22,944 bases of DNA, from positions 1-22,944 of the forward strand of contig CABSYW010000039.1 in NCBI GenBank assembly GCA_902482035.1. The letters are read 5' to 3'. This DNA comes from an uncultured Collinsella sp. (GTDB lineage: Bacteria; Actinomycetota; Coriobacteriia; Coriobacteriales; Coriobacteriaceae). The notes below the pieces were generated by a model that did not search any database, was not told where the DNA came from, and saw nothing but the letters and a program-made list of their open reading frames with translations. Shown in pieces: positions 17,846 to 22,944 of this stretch (positions are counted from its first letter, which is position 1; every line of letters starts with the position of its first letter). The translations under genes and the position numbers were made by a program.

Positions 17846-18898
17846 GTGAAAACGGGTATTTCGATTTATCTTTCCAGCCCTCTGCAGGATATTGAGCGGA
17901 CGATTGAGCGTGGTGCCGCGGCGGGTGCGCGCTATGCGTTCACCTCGCTGCATATTCCCGAGGATGGGGGAGCGGCGTATGCCGATAAGGTCCGTCATGT
18001 GCTGTCGCTGCTTTCCGCCCGCGGCATTGCGCTCATTGCCGATGTGGGGCCTCGCACGTGCGATTTGCTCGGGCTTGAGCGCATCGAGGACCTGCGCGAT
18101 CTGGGGTTGGAATACCTTCGTTTGGACTATGGCTTTAGCGCCCAGCGGGTCGCGGAGCTGTCCGGTGTATTTCGCATTGTGGTCAATGCATCGACGGTGA
18201 GTTCTGATGAAATCGCATCGTGGCGTGAGGCCGGTGCCGATGTGACTCGTTTTGCCGCCTGCCACAATTTTTACCCCAAGCCTTATACCGGTTTAACTCT
18301 GGAGGACATTGCTCGGGTGAATCTTCGTCTTGCGGCGCTTGGATTCGAAATCATGGCTTTTGTGCCGGGTGATGCTAACGTTCGCGGGCCGGTATTCGAG
18401 GGACTGCCGACGGTCGAGGCGCAGCGCGGTCGCGCGTCAAAGGTTGCTCTCAATATGCTTGGGCTTGCACATGGCGCCGATTGCGACATTGTGTTGGTCG
18501 GCGACCCCGATCTTTCCGATGCGGGCTGGGCGCAGTTTGCTCAAGTTTCCGCCGGATACGTGGACCTGCAATGCGAGCTTGAGCCCAGTTATGCCTATGT
18601 GCGCGGGCAGATTCATCACGACCGGCCCGACTCGAGCGTCCTCATCTTTAGGTCTCAGGAGTCACGTACGACGCTTAAGCCGGATTCCGTGCCGACGGAT
18701 GCCGGAGCCGGCCTGCCGCGAAAGGCGGGGTCGATCGCTGTGAGCAATAGCGGATATGGGCGCTACGAAGGCGAGCTTGAGATTGCGCGGGTCGATCTTC
18801 CCGGTGACGAGCGCATGAACGTTGCGGGCCATATCACGCCCGAAGCAATGGAACTGCTGCCGTTTATCAAGCGCGGATTCGGGGTACGGTTCGTTTAA
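17846..18898 (+). CDS. mupG: 6-phospho-N-acetylmuramidase MupG (DUF871 family)
   Basis: MupG hydrolyses MurNAc-6-phosphate-GlcNAc, the phosphorylated disaccharide from peptidoglycan, to MurNAc-6-phosphate and GlcNAc. The 350-residue product shows the family layout: an N-terminal TIM-barrel (about residues 1-235; GISIYLSSPLQDIERTIERG, the conserved CHNFYPKPYTGL, then RGPVFEGLPTVEAQRG) and a C-terminal cyclophilin-like domain (about 240-350; ending FIKRGFGVRF). The start is GTG at 17846 with AAAGGAG nine bases upstream. With murQ, a MurP-type PTS and an RpiR regulator alongside, the assignment is strong; the same set occurs in Staphylococcus aureus. A terminator right before it suggests lower or separate expression. 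Confidence 0.93.
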   Translation: MKTGISIYLSSPLQDIERTIERGAAAGARYAFTSLHIPEDGGAAYADKVRHVLSLLSARGIALIADVGPRTCDLLGLERIEDLRDLGLEYLRLDYGFSAQRVAELSGVFRIVVNASTVSSDEIASWREAGADVTRFAACHNFYPKPYTGLTLEDIARVNLRLAALGFEIMAFVPGDANVRGPVFEGLPTVEAQRGRASKVALNMLGLAHGADCDIVLVGDPDLSDAGWAQFAQVSAGYVDLQCELEPSYAYVRGQIHHDRPDSSVLIFRSQESRTTLKPDSVPTDAGAGLPRKAGSIAVSNSGYGRYEGELEIARVDLPGDERMNVAGHITPEAMELLPFIKRGFGVRFV

Positions 18899-18989
18899 CG
18901 TGTGACCCGCGGGCTACATTGGCCCATCATACGAAGGCGCCTCGTGTGGCGTGTGCCTGCGTTGGCCGATCTATATTCGGAGGATTCCC

Positions 18990-19349
18990 ATGACCGTACT
19001 GTTTGTTGAATATCCCAAGTGCTCGACCTGTAAGAAGGCCAAGGCATGGCTGGACGAACATGGGGTTGAGTATATCGACCGCGATATCGTTTTGGACAAT
19101 CCCACGGCTGATGAGCTTGCGACCTGGATTGCTCGTTCGGGGCTACCGGTGCGGCGCTTCTTTAATTCGTCGGGCATGAAATATCGAGAGCTGGGCCTGA
19201 AGGCGCGCCTGGATGCGGGCATGACGGATCGGGAGTGCTACGAGCTGCTGGCGACCGACGGCATGCTGGTCAAGCGTCCGCTGCTGGTGGGCGACGACTT
19301 TGCGATTCCCGGCTTTAGGGAATCGGCTTGGGCCGAGGCGTTGCTGTAG
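18990..19349 (+). CDS. ArsC/Spx-family thioredoxin-fold protein
   Basis: The 119-residue protein belongs to the arsenate reductase (ArsC)/Spx family. It has an N-terminal CxxC at Cys11-Cys14 (VEYPKCSTCKKAKAWLDEHG), the conserved RRFFNSSGMKYRELGLK segment and the terminal KRPLLVGDDFAIPGFRE motif. In Bacillus such proteins are either redox-responsive RNA polymerase partners (Spx, MgsR) or uncharacterised reductases (the YffB/YusI type). The CSTC form and lack of arsenic genes argue for the latter. True ArsC arsenate reductases differ in their key residues. The ATG at 18990 follows CGGAGG; upstream in-frame codons lack a ribosome binding site. It is 91 bases after mupG and may be transcribed separately. 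Confidence 0.88.
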   Translation: MTVLFVEYPKCSTCKKAKAWLDEHGVEYIDRDIVLDNPTADELATWIARSGLPVRRFFNSSGMKYRELGLKARLDAGMTDRECYELLATDGMLVKRPLLVGDDFAIPGFRESAWAEALL

Positions 19350-19356
19350 CGGCTGC

Positions 19357-19526
19357 GGAAAGTGCGACCCGGAATTCGCTTCCAGAATGGGATGCACTTT
19401 CCCAAAGTGGCCGGTTGCGGAAAGCACGTCCCATTCTGAGCTTCGATTGCGGGACACGGTTTCCGGTTGAGGGCTCGACAGGAAAGTAGGGACCAGTTTG
19501 AGCTTGAAATCTGGGACGCACTTTCC
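19357..19526. repeat. Array of three 46-bp palindromes with exact 62-bp period
   Basis: Units at 19357-19402, 19419-19464 and 19481-19526 are each 46 bases long and separated by two 16-base spacers that differ from each other. Columns shared by all three are GGAAAG at the left end, CC at 13-14, GCTT at 22-25, GGGA at 33-36 and TTTCC at the right end. Each unit is itself an imperfect palindrome (for example GGAAAGTGCGACCC against GGGATGCACTTTCC in unit 1). Units are too diverged for a CRISPR and the spacers too short. The array starts seven bases after the ArsC-like stop and ends 19 bases from the 3' end of the minus-strand gene. Confidence 0.85.
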
Positions 19527-19545
19527 GCCGGCGGGCCTGCCCCAG

Positions 19546-19956
19546 TCAGTCCGCCAGCTGTGCCCATTCGTGCGGATCGTAGACCTTTACGTGTTTGTTG
19601 GGCTTGCCGCTCCAGTACTCCTCGTCCATAAAGGGCAGATATGCCTGAACGCCGGGGCAGATAAAGGGAATCCGCTGCTGTTGCAGTCGCTCGCGCTGGC
19701 GCTGCTCCAGGTGCGCCTCGGATATGACGGTCGGCATACCGGACAACTCGACGAGGCTTGCCTGAATTCGCTTAAGGTCGGGGAGTCCCGCGTGCCATGA
19801 CATCCGCATGATCAAAAAGGATGCACGGCGGTATTTTGCCTGCACCACAGTAATGGCGGGGCGCAGTGTGGGATGGATTTTGTTCCGTTCGGGCCAAAGG
19901 TCGGCAGTGATCTCAAGGCCCAGGGTCTCCCATAGGTAATCAAGCTCTTCGTCCAT
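19546..19956 (-). CDS. Conserved protein resembling the N-terminal half of a MarR-type regulator, possibly truncated
   Basis: This is the only minus-strand gene I support. The 136-residue product contains TVVQAKYRRASFLIMRMSWH, a stretch like LPDLKRIQASLVELSGMPTV, and then RERLQQQRIPFICPGVQAYL followed by PFMDEEYW. The pattern 'LxxIKxH...LPVVLE...RRKSLIxxRIPFVxPxxQLYLPFLG' is, as I recall, typical of the N-terminal half of certain MarR-annotated regulators in Firmicutes and Actinobacteria, which continue into a winged helix. Here the protein stops soon after, so the DNA-binding half is missing. The end lies next to the 62-bp palindrome array, which may have replaced it. The ATG has GAGG a few bases upstream. 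It ends in TGA, rare in this window. Function unknown. Confidence 0.6.
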   Translation of the reverse strand: MDEELDYLWETLGLEITADLWPERNKIHPTLRPAITVVQAKYRRASFLIMRMSWHAGLPDLKRIQASLVELSGMPTVISEAHLEQRQRERLQQQRIPFICPGVQAYLPFMDEEYWSGKPNKHVKVYDPHEWAQLAD

Positions 19957-20121
19957 GGTGCCTCGATATCTACGCGATCATTGATACTTCGATTGTGTTG
20001 CCTGGTGCTTTCGTTTTCACGGTAGAATCTGCCAACGGTTGACGGCTACCGCTCGCGGCGTTTTGCCCTTCGTGTACAGCGGTCGGCTTCACAGGTCCTT
20101 CACGGGTTGGACTAAATTAGG

Positions 20122-20156
20122 CCAATTTGACTGAATTTCAAAAAAGTCAAAATTGG
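20122..20156 (+). repeat. AT-rich inverted repeat upstream of the tRNA promoter
   Basis: CCAATTTGACT (20122-20132) pairs with AGTCAAAATTGG (20145-20156) with a single extra A, around GAATTTCAAAAA. It sits four bases before the -35 box of the tRNA promoter. It may be an operator or UP-like element. An extended -10-like GGTAGAAT also occurs further upstream at 20021-20028. Confidence 0.4.
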
Positions 20157-20159
20157 GGC

Positions 20160-20188
20160 TTGCGTCACGGCGAGACTTCCCGTATATT
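20160..20188 (+). promoter_or_regulatory. Promoter of the tRNA-Gln/tRNA-Glu operon
   Basis: TTGCGT (20160-20165) and TATATT (20183-20188) are 17 bases apart, placing transcription start near 20195 and leaving a leader of about 38 bases before the first tRNA. Confidence 0.65.
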
Positions 20189-20232
20189 TCTTTCTTGCGC
20201 AAAGGCACAGCCGAGCGCAGCGATGCAGTCAT

Positions 20233-20306
20233 TGGGATGTCGTCTAATGGCAGGACAGCGGATTCTGGTTCCGTCAATGGGGGTTCGACTCCCTCCATCC
20301 CAGCCA
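20233..20306 (+). tRNA. tRNA-Gln (anticodon CTG)
   Basis: The acceptor arms TGGGATG / CATCCCA, the anticodon stem GCGGA / TCCGT with loop TTCTGGT (anticodon CTG at positions 34-36), and the T-arm GGGGG-TTCGACT-CCCTC all pair. The discriminator G and an encoded CCA end the gene. It reads CAG codons, the main glutamine codon of GC-rich genes. Confidence 0.95.
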
Positions 20307-20323
20307 TTGCATTTGCTACATAT

Positions 20324-20400
20324 GGCCCGTTCGTCTAGCGGTTTAGGACGCCGCCCTCTCAAGGCGGAGATCACCAGTTCGAATCTGGTACGGGCTACCA
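20324..20400 (+). tRNA. tRNA-Glu (anticodon CTC)
   Basis: The acceptor arms GGCCCGT / ACGGGCT (first pair G-T), the anticodon stem CCGCC / GGCGG with loop CTCTCAA (anticodon CTC), and the T-arm ACCAG-TTCGAAT-CTGGT all pair, followed by A and an encoded CCA. It lies 17 bases after tRNA-Gln and reads GAG, the dominant glutamate codon here. Confidence 0.95.
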
Positions 20401-20410
20401 AAATTGAACG

Positions 20411-20438
20411 CCCGGGCCTCGTAAGAGACCCGGGTTTT
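20411..20438 (+). terminator. Terminator of the tRNA operon
   Basis: CCCGGG-C-CTC (20411-20420) pairs with GAG-A-CCCGGG (20425-20434) around GTAA, followed by TTTT. A separate 12-base palindrome, CCGTATATACGG (20448-20459), follows and may belong to the promoter of the next gene. Confidence 0.85.
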
Positions 20439-20494
20439 GTGTATTGACCGTATATACGGCGCCTGCCGTGTTTCGCTCAGATCGAGGAGTAGCC

Positions 20495-21412
20495 ATGGAT
20501 CTGCCCATCAGCTTGGAAGACATCACGTATGCCGAGAACTATCTGGCGCAGGGCGACCTGGCTACGGCGACGCCGCTGCTGGAGCGTCTGGTGGAGCTCG
20601 CCGAGGAGTATATCGACGCTGAGTGCAAGACGGGGGAGAAGCGCCAATACTTTAGCTTCGATAGCAAGTTTGAGCGCTTGGCCTATCGCCGCGTGGAGAA
20701 GGATCCGCGCGAGCTCGTGCAGGTCGAGGTGCCGTTTGACCGCCTGTACTCTGATATGGCGTTTGCCTACATTCGCCAGCAGGATTATGTGAGCGCTCGT
20801 AATGCCCTGATGCAGGCTGTGCGTTGGGACCCCATGAACTGCAACTATCGCTTGGATTTGGCCGAGCTGTTCCGCGCACTCGAGGACAAGCAGGAATGGG
20901 CATCGCTCTCGTTCTCGGTGCTGGAGCGTGCAAGCGATGGCAAGTGCGCCGCCCGCGCTTACGCCAATCTAGGTCAGTACTTCTTGGAGCCCGAGACCGA
21001 GAACGTTTCGGCTGCCGTGGGCTGCGCGCGTCTGGCGCTGCGCCTGGCGCCCAACGATGCGCATACGACGCGCCTGCTCAACAAGATCCATACCACCTAT
21101 CCGGATGCCGCCGATGAGAGCGACGACCACGTGATGGGTGAACTGGCCCTGCAAGGCGTGCCGACCTCGCCTTCGGCCGAGATTGCCATCTGCCTGATTA
21201 TGTGCGCGACCGATGCTGCAAGTGACGGCGACAAGCAGGAGGCGACGCGCCTGACGGTGCGTGCTCGCGACTTGGTGGGCGAGGAGGCCTGCGCGGCGAT
21301 TATTAAACTGGTGCGCGAGAGCGATGCCGAGCTCAATGCCGAGCGCAAGGCAAAGCGCGAGACTGCGGGCTCAAACGCCGATGGAGCCAAGGAGGCCGGC
21401 GATGCCCAGTAA
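20495..21412 (+). CDS. Tetratricopeptide-repeat (TPR) protein, function unknown
   Basis: The 305-residue product is helical throughout, with TPR-like units: AENYLAQGDLATATPLLERL at the start, DMAFAYIRQQDYVSARNALM, LAELFRALEDKQEWASLSFS, and NVSAAVGCARLALRLAPNDA. There is no signal peptide, so it is cytoplasmic. The last ~30 residues are charged and Ala-rich (LNAERKAKRETAG). TPR proteins are scaffolds; no partner can be named. The ATG at 20495 follows GAGGAG; the frame is open to 20444 but without a better start. It overlaps smpB by 11 bases, so the two are translated together, a hint of a link to translation quality control. The family itself I do not recognise. Confidence 0.85.
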   Translation: MDLPISLEDITYAENYLAQGDLATATPLLERLVELAEEYIDAECKTGEKRQYFSFDSKFERLAYRRVEKDPRELVQVEVPFDRLYSDMAFAYIRQQDYVSARNALMQAVRWDPMNCNYRLDLAELFRALEDKQEWASLSFSVLERASDGKCAARAYANLGQYFLEPETENVSAAVGCARLALRLAPNDAHTTRLLNKIHTTYPDAADESDDHVMGELALQGVPTSPSAEIAICLIMCATDAASDGDKQEATRLTVRARDLVGEEACAAIIKLVRESDAELNAERKAKRETAGSNADGAKEAGDAQ

Positions 21413-21872
21413 GCGCGAGCGCAAACTCATTTCCAAGAATCGCTCGGCACATCACGAGTACTTTATCGATGAGACGTTTGAGTGCGGTATTGAGCTGAGC
21501 GGCACCGAGGTCAAGTCGATTCGCGAGCGCGCCTGTCAGATCACTGACACTTTTGCGCTGATTCGTGGCGGCGAGTGCTGGCTCGTCGGACTGCATATCC
21601 ACCCTTATAGCCATGGTGGCGTGTGGAATCGCGATCCCGATCGTCGGCGTCGTCTGCTGCTGCACCGCAAGGAGATCGACTTTCTTGACGGCAAACTTCG
21701 CAACCGTGGTTATGCGCTGGTTCCGTTGGAACTCTACTTTAATACCGACGGCCGCGTAAAGCTGCTGCTGGGTCTGGGTCGCGGCAAGAAGCTCTACGAC
21801 AAGCGCGAGGACATGGCCAAGCGTGATGTCCAACGCGAGATCGACCGCGCCCTTAAGGAACGCAACCGCTAG
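21402..21872 (+). CDS. smpB: SsrA-binding protein SmpB
   Basis: SmpB binds tmRNA and delivers it to stalled ribosomes for trans-translation. The 156-residue product carries the family motifs: SKNRSAHHEYFIDETFECGI, LSGTEVKSIRERACQITDTF, the tmRNA-binding core HIHPYSHGGVWNRDPDRRRR, LLLHRKEIDFLDGK and the C-terminal tail GRGKKLYDKREDMAKRDVQR. The start MPSKRERKLISKNR at 21402 lies inside the end of the TPR gene behind AAGGAGG. The frame is open further upstream, but only in overlap with the TPR gene. In many bacteria smpB directly follows rnr. Here the two are 8 kb apart. No ssrA gene is visible in the window. Confidence 0.97.
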   Translation: MPSKRERKLISKNRSAHHEYFIDETFECGIELSGTEVKSIRERACQITDTFALIRGGECWLVGLHIHPYSHGGVWNRDPDRRRRLLLHRKEIDFLDGKLRNRGYALVPLELYFNTDGRVKLLLGLGRGKKLYDKREDMAKRDVQREIDRALKERNR

Positions 21873-21884
21873 GCACTCTGTATA

Positions 21885-21951
21885 AGTTGCGGTGGAATAC
21901 GGACTGTTTTGCCTGTTTGAGGGGCTATTCAGTCCCTATTTCACCGCAACT
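21885..21951 (+). repeat. Dispersed palindrome, copy 2
   Basis: This is the 67-base counterpart of the element at 8606-8671. The right arm CAGTCCCTATTTCACCGCAA plus CT is identical in both copies. The left arm (AGTTGCGGTGGAATACGG) has two changes from copy 1 in this stretch, and the loop region is more diverged. It starts 13 bases after the smpB stop. Confidence 0.8.
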
Positions 21952-21993
21952 GCGGGCGTCTCATCTTTCTTACTGTTCTGACACATATGTCTT

Positions 21994-22027
21994 AAAGGCG
22001 GCGTCCGTTATGGGTGCCGCCTTTTTT
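21994..22027 (+). terminator. Terminator of the TPR-smpB operon
   Basis: AAAGGCGGC (21994-22002) pairs with GCCGCCTTT (22016-22024), with a 13-base loop and TTTTTT at 22022-22027. It lies after the dispersed palindrome. Confidence 0.88.
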
Positions 22028-22078
22028 GTGGGTACATACATTCATGAGGTTCCAACCCGAGCTAGGGGAGTGATCGTT

Positions 22079-22582
22079 ATGGACAAAACTGCGTTCTTTA
22101 CCATGCCGAGCGGTCTGTACGTGGTGAGCGCTGCGGCAGACGGGTTGCGCGCCGGCTGCGTCATCAACACTGCGGTGCAGGTGACGTCCATGCCGCCGCG
22201 TATTTCGGTTGCCGTGAACAAGGACAATGTCACCTCGGGCGTCATCGCATCGGCCAAAGCGTTCGCGCTGACCGTGATCGATCAGACTGCCGACATGCTC
22301 TACATCGGTAACTTTGGGTTCCGCACCAGCAGCGATTATGACAAGTTTGCCAAATACGAGACCCGCGAGACGGCTCTGGGCATGCCCTATGTGCCTGAGC
22401 ACGCGGCGGCCCTGTTTAGCTGCCGTTTGATCGACACTGTGGATGTGGGCACGCATCTGCTGTTTATTGGCGAGGTCGAGGATGCCGAGCGCCTGAGCGA
22501 CGAGACGCCGCTGACGTACGACTACTATCACAAGGTGCTAAAGGGCAAGACGCCGCCCAAAGCCTCGTCGTATCAAGGCTAG
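22079..22582 (+). CDS. Flavin reductase-like (FMN-binding split-barrel) protein
   Basis: The 167-residue product matches the flavin-reductase domain found in high-molecular-weight rubredoxin (Hrb) and similar anaerobe enzymes: SGLYVVSAAADGLRAGCVIN, TAVQVTSMPPRISVAVNKDN and the GNFGFRTSSDYDKF segment. Such proteins bind FMN and pass electrons from NAD(P)H to rubredoxin or a flavodiiron protein. The ATG at 22079 has GGGGAG eight bases before it; the frame is open further upstream (to 21887) through the smpB terminator, which argues against an earlier start. A short rubredoxin follows 88 bases later with its own promoter, which looks like a split Hrb. Electron partners outside the window are unknown. 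Confidence 0.88.
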   Translation: MDKTAFFTMPSGLYVVSAAADGLRAGCVINTAVQVTSMPPRISVAVNKDNVTSGVIASAKAFALTVIDQTADMLYIGNFGFRTSSDYDKFAKYETRETALGMPYVPEHAAALFSCRLIDTVDVGTHLLFIGEVEDAERLSDETPLTYDYYHKVLKGKTPPKASSYQG

Positions 22583-22599
22583 AAATGTTCTAAAAATAC

Positions 22600-22627
22600 T
22601 TGCATTATGTTATTGAGAATATATACT
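22600..22627 (+). promoter_or_regulatory. Promoter of the rubredoxin gene
   Basis: TTGCAT (22600-22605) and TATACT (22622-22627) are 16 bases apart in an AT-rich stretch that contrasts with the surrounding genes. The expected start is near 22635. Confidence 0.6.
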
Positions 22628-22632
22628 AATAA
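22610..22632 (+). promoter_or_regulatory. Operator-like imperfect palindrome over the rubredoxin -10 box
   Basis: TTATT (22610-22614) and AATAA (22628-22632) frame a 23-base AT-rich site; the inward bases continue the symmetry partly (TTATTGAGAAT against the complement TTATTAGTAT). It covers the -10 box. Fur/PerR-family or other redox regulators use AT-rich palindromes of about this length, but I cannot assign one. Confidence 0.35.
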
Positions 22633-22670
22633 GTAAGTACACCAGCAGTCACGTTCGAGAGGAGAACATC

Positions 22671-22814
22671 ATGGCTGAGGAGAAGAAGACGTATAAGTTT
22701 GTGTGCACCGTTTGCGGTTACGAGGTTGAGGTCGACACGCCCGAGCTGCCCGAGGACTACGTGTGCCCGGTCTGCGGCGTCGGCCCCGATGAGTTTGAGC
22801 TTGTCGAGGAGTAG
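22671..22814 (+). CDS. Short rubredoxin
   Basis: Rubredoxin is a one-iron electron carrier. The 47-residue product has both Cys pairs that hold the iron, Cys12/Cys15 (FVCTVCGYEVEV) and Cys32/Cys35 (YVCPVCGVGPDEFELVEE). Only 16 residues separate the pairs, against about 29 in classical rubredoxin, so the aromatic middle loop (PGTPF-like) is missing. This resembles the compact rubredoxin domains at the ends of rubrerythrins. The ATG has GAGAGGAG seven bases upstream. It probably works with the flavin-reductase-like protein just before it. It is transcribed from its own promoter and followed by a strong terminator. Confidence 0.93.
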   Translation: MAEEKKTYKFVCTVCGYEVEVDTPELPEDYVCPVCGVGPDEFELVEE

Positions 22815-22854
22815 CTCGTAGACACACGACTTGCAACAACATATAGCTCTGTCC

Positions 22855-22890
22855 AAGGGTCCCGGTCGAATTCTCGGCCGGGACCCTTTT
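22855..22890 (+). terminator. Terminator of the rubredoxin gene
   Basis: A perfect 11-bp stem (AAGGGTCCCGG with CCGGGACCCTT) encloses a 12-base loop and ends in TTTT. Confidence 0.92.
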
Positions 22891-22908
22891 GATTCAAGAC
22901 TTTAGTCC

Positions 22909-22932
22909 GCTGGCCGCGCAGCGGCCAGCTTT
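22909..22932 (+). terminator. Second hairpin at the right edge
   Basis: A perfect 9-bp stem GCTGGCCGC / GCGGCCAGC has the loop GCA and is followed by TTTAAA. It may be a backup terminator or belong to a gene beyond the window. Confidence 0.5.
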
Positions 22933-22944
22933 AAACCACCCGCT

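Noticed and set aside
18990..19349. Genuine arsenate reductase of an arsenic operon
   Set aside because: No ars neighbours and the Spx/YffB-like CSTC layout; kept as a general ArsC/Spx-family protein.
19357..19526. Repeat array considered as a CRISPR
   Set aside because: Only three units, strongly diverged from each other, spacers of 16 bases, no cas genes. The units are palindromic sites instead.
19143..19567. Minus-strand frames running through the palindrome array
   Set aside because: They consist of translated repeat units and overlap the ArsC-like gene; no ribosome binding site or family.
20233..20400. tRNA genes as an integration (att) site for a genomic island
   Set aside because: No tyrosine integrase is present and no duplicate of a tRNA 3' end was seen in the window; the serine recombinase is of the resolvase type.
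20127..20447. Open frames across the two tRNA genes
   Set aside because: They translate tRNA sequence and are not genes.

Overview
The window is a GC-rich bacterial chromosome segment read almost entirely on the + strand. Gene content and protein flavour point to an actinobacterium of the class Coriobacteriia, most likely Collinsella or a close relative. The pointers are an actinobacterial-type RF2, split transketolase subunits, FtsEX next to RNase R, a MurNAc PTS, and many small dispersed palindromes. The genus is my inference from familiarity, not from a database search.

Layout. 1-1509: the tail of an unknown gene, a small exported protein of unknown function, a regulatory stretch with several hairpins, ribosomal protein L31 (rpmE) with a long Ala/Lys/Glu tail, and a stem-loop repeat. 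1510-6521: secA and prfB, overlapping by one base, then a YitT-family membrane protein behind its own terminator. 6729-9027: a split transketolase pair, a strong terminator, and a 525-base gap holding a dispersed palindrome and a 123-bp nested palindrome with perfect 28-bp arms. 9028-13426: ftsE (with an extra ~170-residue N-terminus), ftsX and rnr. 13544-14209: a second copy of the stem-loop repeat directly before a small serine recombinase. 14455-18898: a MurNAc salvage cluster of RpiR-type regulator, murQ, murP-like PTS EIIBC and mupG, with a terminator just before mupG. 18990-19956: an ArsC/Spx-like thioredoxin-fold protein, an array of three 46-bp palindromes spaced exactly 62 bp apart, and a minus-strand gene that looks like a shortened MarR-type regulator. 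20233-20438: tRNA-Gln(CTG) and tRNA-Glu(CTC) with promoter and terminator. 20495-21872: a TPR protein overlapping smpB, then a second copy of the dispersed palindrome. 22079-22814: a flavin-reductase-like protein and a very short rubredoxin.

How the genes work together. Much of the core concerns translation and export: RF2, SmpB, RNase R, L31, two tRNAs and SecA. FtsEX acts in division and cell-wall hydrolysis. The MurNAc cluster would import MurNAc or a MurNAc-GlcNAc disaccharide as the 6-phosphate, split the disaccharide (MupG), remove the lactyl ether (MurQ), and sense the intermediate through the RpiR/SIS regulator. The flavin reductase and rubredoxin look like a split version of high-molecular-weight rubredoxin, an electron carrier for oxygen or NO detoxification in anaerobes.

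The most unusual signals are the regularly spaced palindrome array, the nested 123-bp palindrome, an RF2 whose codon-reading tripeptide is SPT instead of SPF in a region where only 2 of 22 genes end in TGA, the extended FtsE and L31, and a recombinase sitting directly behind a repeated stem-loop.
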